From TWA4 sp045121095 (GTDB lineage Bacteria; Bacillota; Clostridia; Lachnospirales; Lachnospiraceae), in contig JBGVFN010000234.1 in the NCBI GenBank assembly GCA_045121095.1, forward strand, positions 1 to 24,031: a DNA stretch of 24,031 nucleotides, in the 5' to 3' direction. The position numbers and the translations under genes were made by a program. Within the stretch, counting starts at the first letter, position 1; each line of letters starts with the position of its first letter. This document shows positions 14,412 through 21,994 of this stretch, in pieces. The notes beneath the pieces are model-generated. The model was given only the letters and a program-made list of their open reading frames with translations, was not told where the DNA came from and searched no databases.

Positions 14412-15344
14412 ATGAGAGACATTCAGAAATATCAGGGAATTATTCCTGCTTTTTATGCCTGCTATGATGCAGAAGGAAAGGTTGATACAGGACGTGTAAA
14501 GGAACTGGCTGAGTACATGATCCGTAAAGGCGTAAAAGGAATCTACGTAAATGGTTCCTCTGGTGAATGTATCTACCTGTCAAAAGAAGAACGAAAAGCG
14601 ATTCTGGAAGCAGTAATGGAAGTCGTAAAAGGAAAACTGACAGTCATCTGTCATGTTGCATGCAATAATACCGCAGATTCCATGGAACTGGCTGCTCATG
14701 CAGAAGCATGCGGTGTAGATGCAATTGCTGCAATTCCCCCCATTTATTTCCATTTACCGGAATATGCAGTAGCTCAGTACTGGAATGATATTTCCAGTGC
14801 GGCTCCCAATACCGAATTTGTGATCTACAACATTCCTCAGCTGGCAGGTGTTGCACTGACACCGGCTCTTCTGAAAGAAATGCTGAAAAATCCCAATGTG
14901 GTAGCAGTAAAGAACAGCTCCATGCCTGTACAGGACATTGAAATGTTCCTGACTGCAGGTCGTAAGGAGAAAGGTGAAGAAGGATTTGCAGTATTTAACG
15001 GTCCTGATGAACAGTTTATCTCCGGACGTGTTATGGGTGCTGTTGGCGGTATCGGCGGTACCTACGCTTCCATGCCGGAACTGTTCTTAAAAGCAGATGA
15101 ACTGATCCGTGAAGGAAAAATGCAGGAAGCTGCAAAGATCCAGTATGCAATTAATGAAATTATTTATGCGTTGTGCGGATGCAAAGGTAATATGTATGCT
15201 GCCATTAAGGAAGTACTTCGCCGCAGAGAAGGACTGGATATTGGTGGTGTACGCAGACCGCTGTTTGATCTTGTTCCGGAAGATGAAGCACAGATTGAAA
15301 AATGTTGTGCTTTAATTGATGCAGCAATTAAAACATGGTGCTAA
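14412..15344 (+). CDS. nanA: N-acetylneuraminate lyase
   Basis: A 310-residue class I aldolase of the DHDPS/NAL family that splits sialic acid into ManNAc and pyruvate. The carboxylate-binding GSSGE motif is at 48-52, catalytic Y139 is in VIYNIPQ and the Schiff-base K167 is in VVAVKNSS. Plain DHDPS enzymes share this layout, but the neighbours (nagB, nanE, nanK, NanQ, RpiR) settle the assignment. AAGGAG lies 5-6 bases before the ATG. It is the first gene of the catabolic operon. A strong hairpin without a T-tract separates it from nagB. The YVNGSSGECIYL stretch resembles the E. coli NanA active-site region, with a Ser where E. coli has Thr. Confidence 0.92.
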   Translation: MRDIQKYQGIIPAFYACYDAEGKVDTGRVKELAEYMIRKGVKGIYVNGSSGECIYLSKEERKAILEAVMEVVKGKLTVICHVACNNTADSMELAAHAEACGVDAIAAIPPIYFHLPEYAVAQYWNDISSAAPNTEFVIYNIPQLAGVALTPALLKEMLKNPNVVAVKNSSMPVQDIEMFLTAGRKEKGEEGFAVFNGPDEQFISGRVMGAVGGIGGTYASMPELFLKADELIREGKMQEAAKIQYAINEIIYALCGCKGNMYAAIKEVLRRREGLDIGGVRRPLFDLVPEDEAQIEKCCALIDAAIKTWC

Positions 15345-15368
15345 TATAGTAGTGTGATAAGCTGAAAC

Positions 15369-15402
15369 GACAGCAGTTCTGCGGAATTTCGGAACTGCTG
15401 TC
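15369..15402 (+). repeat. Intercistronic 11-pair hairpin between nanA and nagB
   Basis: GACAGCAGTTC (15369-15379) and GAACTGCTGTC (15392-15402) are perfectly complementary with a 12-base loop. AAAATGGAGG follows instead of a T run, so it should not terminate. It could stabilise the nanA part or mark an RNase cut. It ends a few bases before the nagB ribosome-binding site. Confidence 0.7.
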
Positions 15403-15419
15403 AAAATGGAGGTAAAACA

Positions 15420-16145
15420 ATGAAGATTATTCGTGCAAAAGATTATAATGATATGTCCAGAAAAGCAGCTAATATTATCAGTGCGCAGGTAATCATGAAA
15501 CCGGATTGCGTACTGGGACTGGCTACAGGCGGAAGCCCGGAAGGTATTTATAAACAGCTGATCGAATGGTATAACAAGGGTGATATTGATTTTTCAGAAG
15601 TTACTACAATTAATCTGGATGAATACAGAGGACTGTCCCGCGAAAGCGAACAGAGCTACTGGTATTTCATGCATGATCGTTTCTTCAATCATGTAAATGT
15701 AAGACCTCAGAAGATCAATGTACCCGACGGTACCAATCTGAATGCAGAAAAAGAATGTGCAAGATATGATCAGGTGATCCTGTCCAATGGCGGCATCGAT
15801 CTGCAGCTGCTGGGAATTGGTGTAGACGGACATATTGGTTTTAATGAGCCTGGTGCAGCATTTGAACTGGGTACTCATTGTGTTGATCTGGATGAAAGTA
15901 CCATTGAAGCTAATAAACGTTATTTTGAAAAGAAGGAAGATGTGCCCCGTCAGGCATACACCATGGGAATTAAGACCATCATGCAGGCGAAAAAAGTGTT
16001 AATGGTAGTCAGCGGAAAGAATAAGGCAGATATTGTAAAAGCTGCATTTTTCGGACCCGTTACGCCTCAGGTTCCTGCATCTATTTTACAGATGCATCCT
16101 GATTTTACACTGGTTGGTGATGAAGACGCACTTTCAAAAATCTGA
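15420..16145 (+). CDS. nagB: Glucosamine-6-phosphate deaminase
   Basis: A 241-residue cytoplasmic enzyme turning GlcN-6-P into fructose-6-P and ammonia, the last step of the route. Visible features are the phosphate loop LGLATGGSPEGIY (32-44), catalytic D67 in TINLDEYRGL, and D136, H138 and E143 in LLGIGVDGHIGFNEPG. The length fits the shorter Gram-positive type, which lacks the allosteric C-terminal extension of E. coli NagB. GGAGG lies 7 bases before the ATG. It sits between nanA and nanE, earlier in the operon than its place in the pathway, while nagA is in a separate unit downstream. Confidence 0.95.
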   Translation: MKIIRAKDYNDMSRKAANIISAQVIMKPDCVLGLATGGSPEGIYKQLIEWYNKGDIDFSEVTTINLDEYRGLSRESEQSYWYFMHDRFFNHVNVRPQKINVPDGTNLNAEKECARYDQVILSNGGIDLQLLGIGVDGHIGFNEPGAAFELGTHCVDLDESTIEANKRYFEKKEDVPRQAYTMGIKTIMQAKKVLMVVSGKNKADIVKAAFFGPVTPQVPASILQMHPDFTLVGDEDALSKI

Positions 16146-16165
16146 TTTGCAGGAGGGATAGACAG

Positions 16166-16867
16166 ATGAAAAAAGAAGCAGTTTTTGAACAGATTAAACA
16201 TGGACTGATTGTTTCCTGTCAGGCACTGGAACATGAACCTTTATATCGTCCCGAGGGCGGTGTAATGCCTCTGATGGCAAAAGCAGCAGCCATGTCAGGT
16301 GCAGTGGGCATTCGTGCCAATACGGTTCGTGATATTACACAGATTAAAGAGGTTGTAGATCTGCCTGTAATCGGAATTATTAAAAAAGATTATCCTGGAG
16401 TTCGTCCTTATATTACCGTTACCATGGCTGAAGTGGATGCACTGGTAGAATGCGGTGTGGATATTCTGGCATTTGACGGTACCAATACGGTACGTCCCGA
16501 TGGCAAATATCCGGCAGAATTTATCCGTGAGATCAAAGCAAAATATCCGGATCAGCTGCTGATGGCGGATATTGCCACAGTAGAAGAAGCAGTAGCATGC
16601 TGCGAAGCTGGCTGTGATTTTGTAGGAACCACTCTTTGTGGTTATACGCCTGAAACCAAGGGCCTGGATGAACTGAATCTGGACTTGATCCGCAAATTAT
16701 CTGAAACCGTATCCTGCAAAGTTATTGCAGAAGGACATGTACATTATCCGGAACAGGCAAAACAGTGTCTGGAAGCAGGAGCATTTGCAGTAGTAGTAGG
16801 CGGTGCCATCACACGTCCTGCTGAAATTACCGCTCGTTTTACTGCAGCTATGAAGGATTTTGAATAA
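16166..16867 (+). CDS. nanE: N-acetylmannosamine-6-phosphate 2-epimerase
   Basis: A 233-residue TIM-barrel enzyme converting ManNAc-6-P to GlcNAc-6-P. Family motifs are GLIVSCQALEHEPLY (13-27), the catalytic lysine region PVIGIIKKDYPG (K73/K74), ILAFDGT and MADIATVEEA, and near the C-terminus VIAEGHVHYPEQAKQ and VVVGGAITRP. AGGAGG is 9 bases before the ATG, and the gene begins 20 bases after nagB. An 8-base inverted repeat (GTTCCATG / CATGGAAC, 16887-16894 and 16921-16928) lies in the gap to nanK. The assignment is firm because the family is narrow and both neighbours are pathway genes. Confidence 0.95.
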   Translation: MKKEAVFEQIKHGLIVSCQALEHEPLYRPEGGVMPLMAKAAAMSGAVGIRANTVRDITQIKEVVDLPVIGIIKKDYPGVRPYITVTMAEVDALVECGVDILAFDGTNTVRPDGKYPAEFIREIKAKYPDQLLMADIATVEEAVACCEAGCDFVGTTLCGYTPETKGLDELNLDLIRKLSETVSCKVIAEGHVHYPEQAKQCLEAGAFAVVVGGAITRPAEITARFTAAMKDFE

Positions 16868-16886
16868 TTGTTTGGCGCGTGCAGAA

Positions 16887-16928
16887 GTTCCATGGAAAAG
16901 GCGGTTTTAATGGATTTTTGCATGGAAC
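16887..16928 (+). repeat. Inverted repeat between nanE and nanK
   Basis: GTTCCATG and CATGGAAC, exact complements with a 26-base loop and no T-tract. A possible intercistronic mRNA element. Confidence 0.4.
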
Positions 16929-16974
16929 GGTGAAGCGCAGTTGCTATTATTTTTAAAACAAAGGAATTCAGAGT

Positions 16975-17904
16975 ATGAAAAAAGTATATCTGGGTATTGA
17001 TATTGGCGGAACTGCGGTGAAAATGGGAATTGTTCAGGAGGATGGAGCGATTCTTTTTCGAACAGAGCAGTCTGTGAATTTCGATGGATATCAGACCCCT
17101 GTTCTCCACACCGTATTGCAGACGGCAGAAGCATTTTTAAAGGAACATCCGCAAGAAGCCGGCAGACTTCAGGGAATCGGTGTCAGCGCTACCGGCCAGG
17201 TGGACTCCACACGGGGAATCATTGCAGGAACCGGTGGAAATATGCCCGGCTGGGAAGGAACTGCCATTGGTCCTGAACTGGAGAAAAAATTTGGACTCCC
17301 GGTGACCGTTGCCAACGATGCCAACTGCATGTGTCTGGGAGAACGGTGGATCGGTGCAGCACAAAACTGCAGTGATTTTATTGGAATTACCATTGGAACC
17401 GGAATCGGCGGCGGCATTTTTACGGGCGGAAGACTTCTGGAAGGAAGCCGCGGACTGGGCGGTGAACTGGGGCATCTGCAGATTCATGCCGGTGACGGTA
17501 TTCCCTGCGGCTGTCACAACCGGGGCTGTTATGAACGTCATGCAGCCACTACTGCGCTGGTAAGAGAAGCAAAAAAACTCGATCCGGAGCTGGTAGATGG
17601 AAGACACATTTTTGCCCGGGCAGAAGCAGGTGACAAAGCAGTTTTGGAACTTCTGGACAAATGGATGGATGAAATTGCATTTGGTCTGATCGGATTGGTA
17701 CATATTTTTAATCCTTCCTTGATTCTGATCGGCGGAGGCGTCAGCAGCCAGCAGAAGCTTTTAATTGAACCTCTGACTGAAAAAGTCAGAAAAGGCATTA
17801 TGCCGGCTTTTGCAGAAGGACTGGAGATCAGGCAGGCAGCATTGAAAAATGATGCAGGTCTGGCAGGGACAGTTTATTACTTTAAACTGAGAAAAAATAT
17901 CTGA
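16975..17904 (+). CDS. nanK: ROK-family kinase, probable N-acetylmannosamine kinase
   Basis: A 309-residue cytoplasmic sugar kinase. The N-terminal ATP-binding motif is LGIDIGGTAVKMGIV (6-20), the catalytic base is D115 in VANDANCMC, and the zinc site is H167 in GELGHLQIH with C178, C180 and C185 in PCGCHNRGCYE. Position directly after nanE supports phosphorylation of ManNAc. Sequence alone cannot exclude glucose or GlcNAc activity, and a second ROK kinase is encoded at 19355. AAGGA lies about 9 bases before the ATG. It is the last gene of the operon, followed by a terminator at 17962-18005. Confidence 0.88.
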   Translation: MKKVYLGIDIGGTAVKMGIVQEDGAILFRTEQSVNFDGYQTPVLHTVLQTAEAFLKEHPQEAGRLQGIGVSATGQVDSTRGIIAGTGGNMPGWEGTAIGPELEKKFGLPVTVANDANCMCLGERWIGAAQNCSDFIGITIGTGIGGGIFTGGRLLEGSRGLGGELGHLQIHAGDGIPCGCHNRGCYERHAATTALVREAKKLDPELVDGRHIFARAEAGDKAVLELLDKWMDEIAFGLIGLVHIFNPSLILIGGGVSSQQKLLIEPLTEKVRKGIMPAFAEGLEIRQAALKNDAGLAGTVYYFKLRKNI

Positions 17905-17961
17905 TCTATACTTTGGCGTTTACCAGCCCCGCCAGAGTAAGTAGATATAAATAAACCAGCT

Positions 17962-18005
17962 AAAAGCGGAGAGTCGGTGGAAAACACCGGCTCTTTGCGG
18001 TTTTT
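17962..18005 (+). terminator. Terminator of the nanA-nagB-nanE-nanK operon
   Basis: AGAGTCGGTG (17970-17979) pairs with CACCGGCTCT (17985-17994), with one wobble and a GAAAA-like loop. TTGCGG and five T follow; upstream AAAA can extend the stem across a small internal loop. A 12-base direct repeat GAGTAAGTAGAT flanks it (17935-17946 and 18006-18017). Confidence 0.7.
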
Positions 18006-18034
18006 GAGTAAGTAGATCCGGCAATAAGATCTGG

Positions 18035-18064
18035 TTGACGGATCGGGAAATAAAAAGCTATAGT
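18035..18064 (+). promoter_or_regulatory. Candidate promoter of nagA
   Basis: TTGACG (18035-18040), 18 bases, TATAGT (18059-18064). A GATCCG / CGGATC inverted repeat (18015-18020 and 18039-18044) touches the -35. Confidence 0.55.
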
Positions 18065-18087
18065 AGAATAGAAAGGAAGTGCGCGGA

Positions 18088-19224
18088 ATGATTATTTTAA
18101 ATGCGAAAGTGTTTGATCCTCAGGATGGATTTGTGGAAAAAGACATTTATCTGGACGGAGAGCGGATTACCCAGGACCGTGAAGCGGGAGAAAAAGATGG
18201 TGTGGTTTTTGATGCCAGAGAACTGATGGCAATTCCGGAGCTGGTGGATATTCATTTTCATGGATGTGACGGGGTGGATTTCTGTGATGGAACGGAAGAA
18301 ACCATTTCACAGATTGCAGCGTATGAGCTGAGAAGTGGAATTGGAGCCATCTGCCCGGCTACCATGACCTATGATGAGGAACGCATTGGAAAAATTGCAG
18401 ATGCAGCAGCAGCTCATCAAAATGGAAGAGGCGCTGATCTGGTAGGAATCAATATGGAAGGTCCTTTTATCAGCCTGAAAAAGAAAGGCGCTCAGAATGG
18501 AAAGTACATCCACAAACCGGACAGTGAGATGTTTAAACGGCTTCAGAAACGTTCCGGCAAAATGTTTAAGCTTTGTTCTCTGGCTCCGGAGGAAGATGGA
18601 GCCATGGAATTTATTCAGGATGTGAAGCAGGATACCATCGTGTCTGTGGCACACACCTGTACGGATTATGATACTGCTGTTCAGGCATTTAAAACAGGTG
18701 CATCCCACGTGACCCATCTTTATAACGCCATGCCCGGACTGACGCACAGAGAACCGGGACCTATTGCTGCTGCGTGGGAAAATGGTGCTACAGTGGAACT
18801 GATTGCTGACGGAATTCATATTCATCCTGCCATGGTGCGGCTGACATTTTCACTGTTTGGAGACGACAAAGTAGTATTGATCAGTGACAGCATGAGAGCA
18901 ACTGGTCTGCCAGATGGAGATTATGAACTGGGCGGACAGGCAGTTACCGTAATCGGTCCCAGAGCCGTATTAACACAAGAGCCGGAAACCATTGCAGGAA
19001 GTGCCACCAATCTGATGGACTGCATGAGAAATGCCGTATTTTCCATGGGAATCCCCCTGGACAGTGCGGTAAAAGCAGCAACCTATAACCCTGCAAAAGT
19101 AATCGGTGTACAGGATGAATATGGAAGTCTGAAAGCAGGCTGTTATGGAAATATTCTCCTGGTAAATGAGCAGCTGGAAATCGTGACACAGATACATCGG
19201 GGAAGCATTATTAATAGAAAATAA
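18088..19224 (+). CDS. nagA: N-acetylglucosamine-6-phosphate deacetylase
   Basis: A 378-residue amidohydrolase-fold enzyme releasing acetate from GlcNAc-6-P to give GlcN-6-P for NagB. Metal and catalytic residues are visible: H56-F-H58 in ELVDIHFHG, E124 in GINMEGPFIS, H189 in SVAHT, H210 in THLYNAMPG and the catalytic D267 in ISDSM. ADGIHIHP is also typical. The usual PGFID before the HxH reads PELVD here, a modest variation. ATG 18088 is used: AAAGGAAG is about 9 bases upstream, while the in-frame GTG at 18079 abuts that site. It appears to have its own promoter after the nan operon terminator, and it also serves dietary GlcNAc. It is convergent with the glucokinase across a shared terminator. 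Confidence 0.95.
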   Translation: MIILNAKVFDPQDGFVEKDIYLDGERITQDREAGEKDGVVFDARELMAIPELVDIHFHGCDGVDFCDGTEETISQIAAYELRSGIGAICPATMTYDEERIGKIADAAAAHQNGRGADLVGINMEGPFISLKKKGAQNGKYIHKPDSEMFKRLQKRSGKMFKLCSLAPEEDGAMEFIQDVKQDTIVSVAHTCTDYDTAVQAFKTGASHVTHLYNAMPGLTHREPGPIAAAWENGATVELIADGIHIHPAMVRLTFSLFGDDKVVLISDSMRATGLPDGDYELGGQAVTVIGPRAVLTQEPETIAGSATNLMDCMRNAVFSMGIPLDSAVKAATYNPAKVIGVQDEYGSLKAGCYGNILLVNEQLEIVTQIHRGSIINRK

Positions 19225-19253
19225 GCAGGCGCTGCGTCTGAACATTAAAGTAA

Positions 19254-19298
19254 AAAAACGGTTCGTGAAGTCGTTGAGGAACTTCACGAACCGTTTTT
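19254..19298. terminator. Strong bidirectional terminator between nagA and glucokinase
   Basis: An 18-pair perfect stem: AAAAACGGTTCGTGAAGT (19254-19271) and its exact complement (19281-19298), with a 9-base loop and A/T runs at both ends. It can end both converging transcripts. Confidence 0.92.
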
Positions 19299-19328
19299 AT
19301 AGTATTACCTGAAAACGTAAATGTAGGT

Positions 19329-19356
19329 CGGTAATGGAGCCTTCATTACCGTTTTT
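19329..19356 (+). terminator. Second terminator hairpin, plus-strand orientation
   Basis: CGGTAATG (19329-19336) and CATTACCG (19344-19351) followed by TTTTT. It is a back-up for nagA transcription and overlaps the stop codon of the glucokinase gene on the other strand. Confidence 0.6.
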
Positions 19357-20296
19357 ACAGAATCATTTTTGCACAGCCATACATACCTGCGTCGTTGCCC
19401 AGCTCTGCTACTTTGATCTGGGTTCCGGTAGAAACATGGAATGCATAGTTTTTGTAATGTTTCAGAATGGTATCGGTAACGATGGAACCTGCACGGCTCA
19501 TACCTCCGCCGATTACGAAAACTTCAGGGTCGATGGTACAGGAAACAAAGCTCATGGCCTGTCCAAGATAATCACAGCAGCGATCCAGGATATCCATTGC
19601 CATTTCTTCGCCGTCACGGGCCAGATCACAGATATCTTTGGAAGAGAATTTTTCCATTTCGCGAAGCTTGGAAGGTTTGTCGCATTCAGAAAGCATTACT
19701 TTGCCAAGGCGAACAATACCGTTGGCAGAAGCGTACTGTTCCAGACAGCCGTATTTACCGCAGTTGCACTGTACAGTTTCTTTCGGGTTAACAGTCATAT
19801 GACCTACTTCACCAGCACCGCCGTTGGCACCAGCGATGATCTTTCCGCCGATTACAACGCCGCCGCCAACACCGGTTCCCAGTGTGAACATGACTGCACT
19901 CTGGTAACCTTTGCCGCCGCCCTGCCACAGTTCTCCAAGAGCAGCTACATTGGCATCATTGCCGGCAGCTACGTTGGGAATTTCAGGAAGCAGTTCATTC
20001 ATACGTGTTTTTACATTAAATACGCCCCAGCCCAGATTGATGCAGCGGAAAACAGTATTGTCAGAACCCACAGGACCGGGAACACCAACGCCAATACCTT
20101 CTACCTGGTCAGGTGTAATATCTTTTTCAGCTAATTTAGCTTTGATGGATGCGGCAATGTCAGGTAAAACATTTTCCCCGCCATTTTCTGTTCGGGTAGG
20201 GATTTCCCACTTCTCCTGAAGAACGCCGTCTGTGGAGAAAAGACCGATTTTGACGGTAGTACCGCCGATGTCCACACCAAAAGCATAAGGTTTCAT
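19355..20296 (-). CDS. glcK: ROK-family glucokinase
   Basis: A 313-residue cytoplasmic kinase. Motifs are FGVDIGGTTVKIGLF at the N-terminus, GNDANVAALGE with the catalytic Asp, GTGVGGGVVIGG and GEVGHMTVNP, and the zinc site CNCGKYGCLE. The pattern is that of Firmicutes ROK glucokinases. I start at the ATG at 20296 because GGAGGT (20309-20304 on the minus strand) sits 7 bases ahead; an ATG at 20311 overlaps that site. It follows the LacI-type regulator on the same strand after 114 bases, and probably shares its transcript. It would phosphorylate glucose released from disaccharides. GlcNAc or ManNAc activity cannot be excluded. Confidence 0.85.
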   Translation of the reverse strand: MKPYAFGVDIGGTTVKIGLFSTDGVLQEKWEIPTRTENGGENVLPDIAASIKAKLAEKDITPDQVEGIGVGVPGPVGSDNTVFRCINLGWGVFNVKTRMNELLPEIPNVAAGNDANVAALGELWQGGGKGYQSAVMFTLGTGVGGGVVIGGKIIAGANGGAGEVGHMTVNPKETVQCNCGKYGCLEQYASANGIVRLGKVMLSECDKPSKLREMEKFSSKDICDLARDGEEMAMDILDRCCDYLGQAMSFVSCTIDPEVFVIGGGMSRAGSIVTDTILKHYKNYAFHVSTGTQIKVAELGNDAGMYGCAKMIL

Positions 20297-20331
20297 AGTA
20301 GTTACCTCCATATGTTATATGTATTTATTAT

Positions 20332-20353
20332 TTTTGTACAAGGATGTACAAAA
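20332..20353. promoter_or_regulatory. Palindrome between lacI and glcK
   Basis: TTTTGTACA-AGGA-TGTACAAAA, perfect 9-base arms, about 35 bases upstream of the glucokinase start on the minus strand. No terminator T-tract follows the minus-strand hairpin cleanly (AATAATAAA), so it may be an operator or a weak intercistronic hairpin. Confidence 0.5.
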
Positions 20354-20410
20354 GGATATTCGATTTAATAGACCGTGCTGCTTTTATGCAGTGTTTCAGC
20401 TGCACGGATA

Positions 20411-21433
20411 TTATAATATTTTCTTACAGCTGTCCCGTTCAATCAGAAAATGCGGAACGATGATTTTGGTTGCCAGCAGGTTCGGATTTTCAATATGGTT
20501 GATCATCTGAGACGCTGCTTCAATACCCAGCTGGAATGAATTTACATCGATGGATGTCAGCTGGGGAGAGGTCAGCCGTGCAAACAATGAGTTATTAAAA
20601 GAAATAATGGATAAATCTTCTGGAATAGATAAACCACACTGAATGCAGACACGTTCCAGGGCAACGGCAAGAATATCATCACTTACCACAATGGCGGTGG
20701 GGCGGTCTTCCAGCTGAAGCAGTGCGTGGAGTTTATCACAGCAATCCATTGGAATCTGCTCCACTTCAATGCAATAACGGGGATCCACAGGCAGTTCATG
20801 GCGTAACAGTGTCAGCTGATATCCGGATTTACGGTCTGCGGAAAATTGCATGATACTTTCACTGCCAAGGTAGGCAATCCGGCGGTGTCCCATCTGATAC
20901 AGATATTCGGTAGCCTCCTGACCGGCCAGAAGATTGTCGTTGTCAATATAAATAGTCTGGTTGGCAAATTGATAAGCCTTTCCAATCAGTACGTAAAGAA
21001 GCCCTTCATCGTAAAGATAATCCACAATACAATCATCCTTTTTGGAATAAAGAACGATAAAACCATCCACCTGTCCGCTTCGGATCATGGAACGGATTGC
21101 CTGCAGCACTTCTTCATCGTCCTGGCCGGTAATAATGGTATTCACATACTGGTGGGTATTACAGAATTGACTGATTCCGCGGATTGCTTCCAGATAAAAG
21201 GAATTCTCATACGCTTCCCGCACAGAAGGCGGAAGAATAATACCGATTGTTTTGGAGTTCTGACAAGCCAGATTACTGGCCTGAAAATTGGGTTCATATC
21301 CAAGCTGCGCAATGGCACGGCGTACTTTTTCCTTGGTTTCTTTGCTGATAGAAGGGTTATCCTTACAGGTGCGTGAAACTGTAGAAGGGGAAACGCCTGC
21401 CAGAGCCGCTACATCTTTAATTGTAACTGCCAT
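20411..21433 (-). CDS. LacI-family regulator, MalR-like
   Basis: A 340-residue repressor. The N-terminal HTH is VTIKDVAALAGVSPSTVSR (3-21), with the hinge near NFQASNLA, followed by a periplasmic-binding-like effector domain (IGIILPPS, GFIVLYS, AIVVSDDILAVALER). The opening and the IGIILPPS...NSFYLEAIRGI segment are close to streptococcal MalR, regulator of maltose genes. The SD on the minus strand is weak (AAGAG). A probable promoter, TTGACA-17-TAAACT, is at 21600-21572. It is divergent from the PTS gene and upstream of glucokinase, so it probably controls both. The effector is unknown; maltose or a glucose phosphate are the reasonable candidates. Confidence 0.9.
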   Translation of the reverse strand: MAVTIKDVAALAGVSPSTVSRTCKDNPSISKETKEKVRRAIAQLGYEPNFQASNLACQNSKTIGIILPPSVREAYENSFYLEAIRGISQFCNTHQYVNTIITGQDDEEVLQAIRSMIRSGQVDGFIVLYSKKDDCIVDYLYDEGLLYVLIGKAYQFANQTIYIDNDNLLAGQEATEYLYQMGHRRIAYLGSESIMQFSADRKSGYQLTLLRHELPVDPRYCIEVEQIPMDCCDKLHALLQLEDRPTAIVVSDDILAVALERVCIQCGLSIPEDLSIISFNNSLFARLTSPQLTSIDVNSFQLGIEAASQMINHIENPNLLATKIIVPHFLIERDSCKKIL

Positions 21434-21483
21434 AAGCGGTACTCTTTTCTAAGATCATTTCTAAGGGTATTTATGTCTTTCAC

Positions 21484-21512
21484 GATATTTCGGAATGCAG
21501 TTCTGAAATATC
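21484..21512. repeat. Imperfect 12-base-arm palindrome in the lacI leader
   Basis: GATATTTCGGAA, a 5-base loop TGCAG, and TTCTGAAATATC; one pair is G-U type. On the minus strand it lies in the untranslated leader of lacI, about 50 bases before the ATG. Confidence 0.55.
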
Positions 21513-21542
21513 AGGAAAGGGTTGTATATATTGGTTTATATA

Positions 21543-21567
21543 TTAAAGAAAAGAAATTTTTCTTTAA
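21543..21567. promoter_or_regulatory. Palindrome TTAAAGAAAA-N5-TTTTCTTTAA at the lacI start
   Basis: Perfect 10-base arms around GAAAT. It lies just downstream of the lacI -10. A further TTAAAGAAAA (21585-21594), 42 bases away, sits in the promoter spacer. An autoregulatory operator is plausible. Confidence 0.5.
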
Positions 21568-21571
21568 AAAC

Positions 21572-21600
21572 AGTTTAAAAGAAATTAAAGAAAATGTCAA
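21572..21600 (-). promoter_or_regulatory. Candidate promoter of the lacI-type gene
   Basis: On the minus strand TTGACA (21600-21595), 17 bases, TAAACT (21577-21572). The -35 is perfect; the -10 matches 4 of 6. Confidence 0.55.
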
Positions 21601-21821
21601 CTATTACAACGGTAGAATTGCGTGCAAAGAAAGTGCAAAAAAAGGAACATGACAAAAATGAATTGCACGAATGTTGCGCAAACTGCTGCAAGGGGTACAG
21701 ATAAAGAAGTTAACTGGGGAGTGTATCAATAAAAAACTGGCGAAATGAAGTAAAAATAGCTGAAAAAGTTCGGCTGGAACTGTGTAAAACGTAGAAAACT
21801 GTAAAAAATGGAAAAAACTAT

Positions 21822-21850
21822 TTGCAATTTTTGTGCAATCGATTTATATT
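21822..21850 (+). promoter_or_regulatory. Candidate promoter of the PTS gene
   Basis: TTGCAA (21822-21827), 17 bases, TATATT (21845-21850). The TTGCGTAAA element (21853-21861) covers the predicted start near 21857 and is a candidate operator. Confidence 0.6.
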
Positions 21851-21994
21851 AATTGCGTAAAGTTTCTGCAATTCAATGCAAACAAACAAGGAAAATTTTA
21901 AAATTACGTTATTTTTTTACGCAAATTTCTAAAGTAATCAATTGAATGCAGAAAACAGGAGAATAACACGAATTTTATAAGGAGGATCATTGTT

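Larger units (their letters stand above)
21434..21994. other. 561-base divergent regulatory region between lacI and the PTS gene
   Basis: No gene is visible. From left to right: a 29-base imperfect palindrome GATATTTCGGAA / TTCTGAAATATC (21484-21512); TTAAAGAAAA-N5-TTTTCTTTAA (21543-21567) with a third copy at 21585-21594; the lacI promoter (21572-21600); TTGCG-type sites at 21619, 21674-21681 (TTGCGCAA), 21853-21861 and 21916-21924; the PTS promoter (21822-21850); and AAGGAGG at 21979. Confidence 0.6.

Noticed and set aside
19334..20134. Long plus-strand open frame opposite the glucokinase gene
   Set aside because: It is antisense to clear ROK motifs, has no ribosome-binding site and its product has no family resemblance.
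20297..20342. Promoter for glcK within the TTTTGTACA palindrome
   Set aside because: A TTGTAC/TATAAC pair would place the start inside the glcK ribosome-binding site, so transcription with lacI is more likely.
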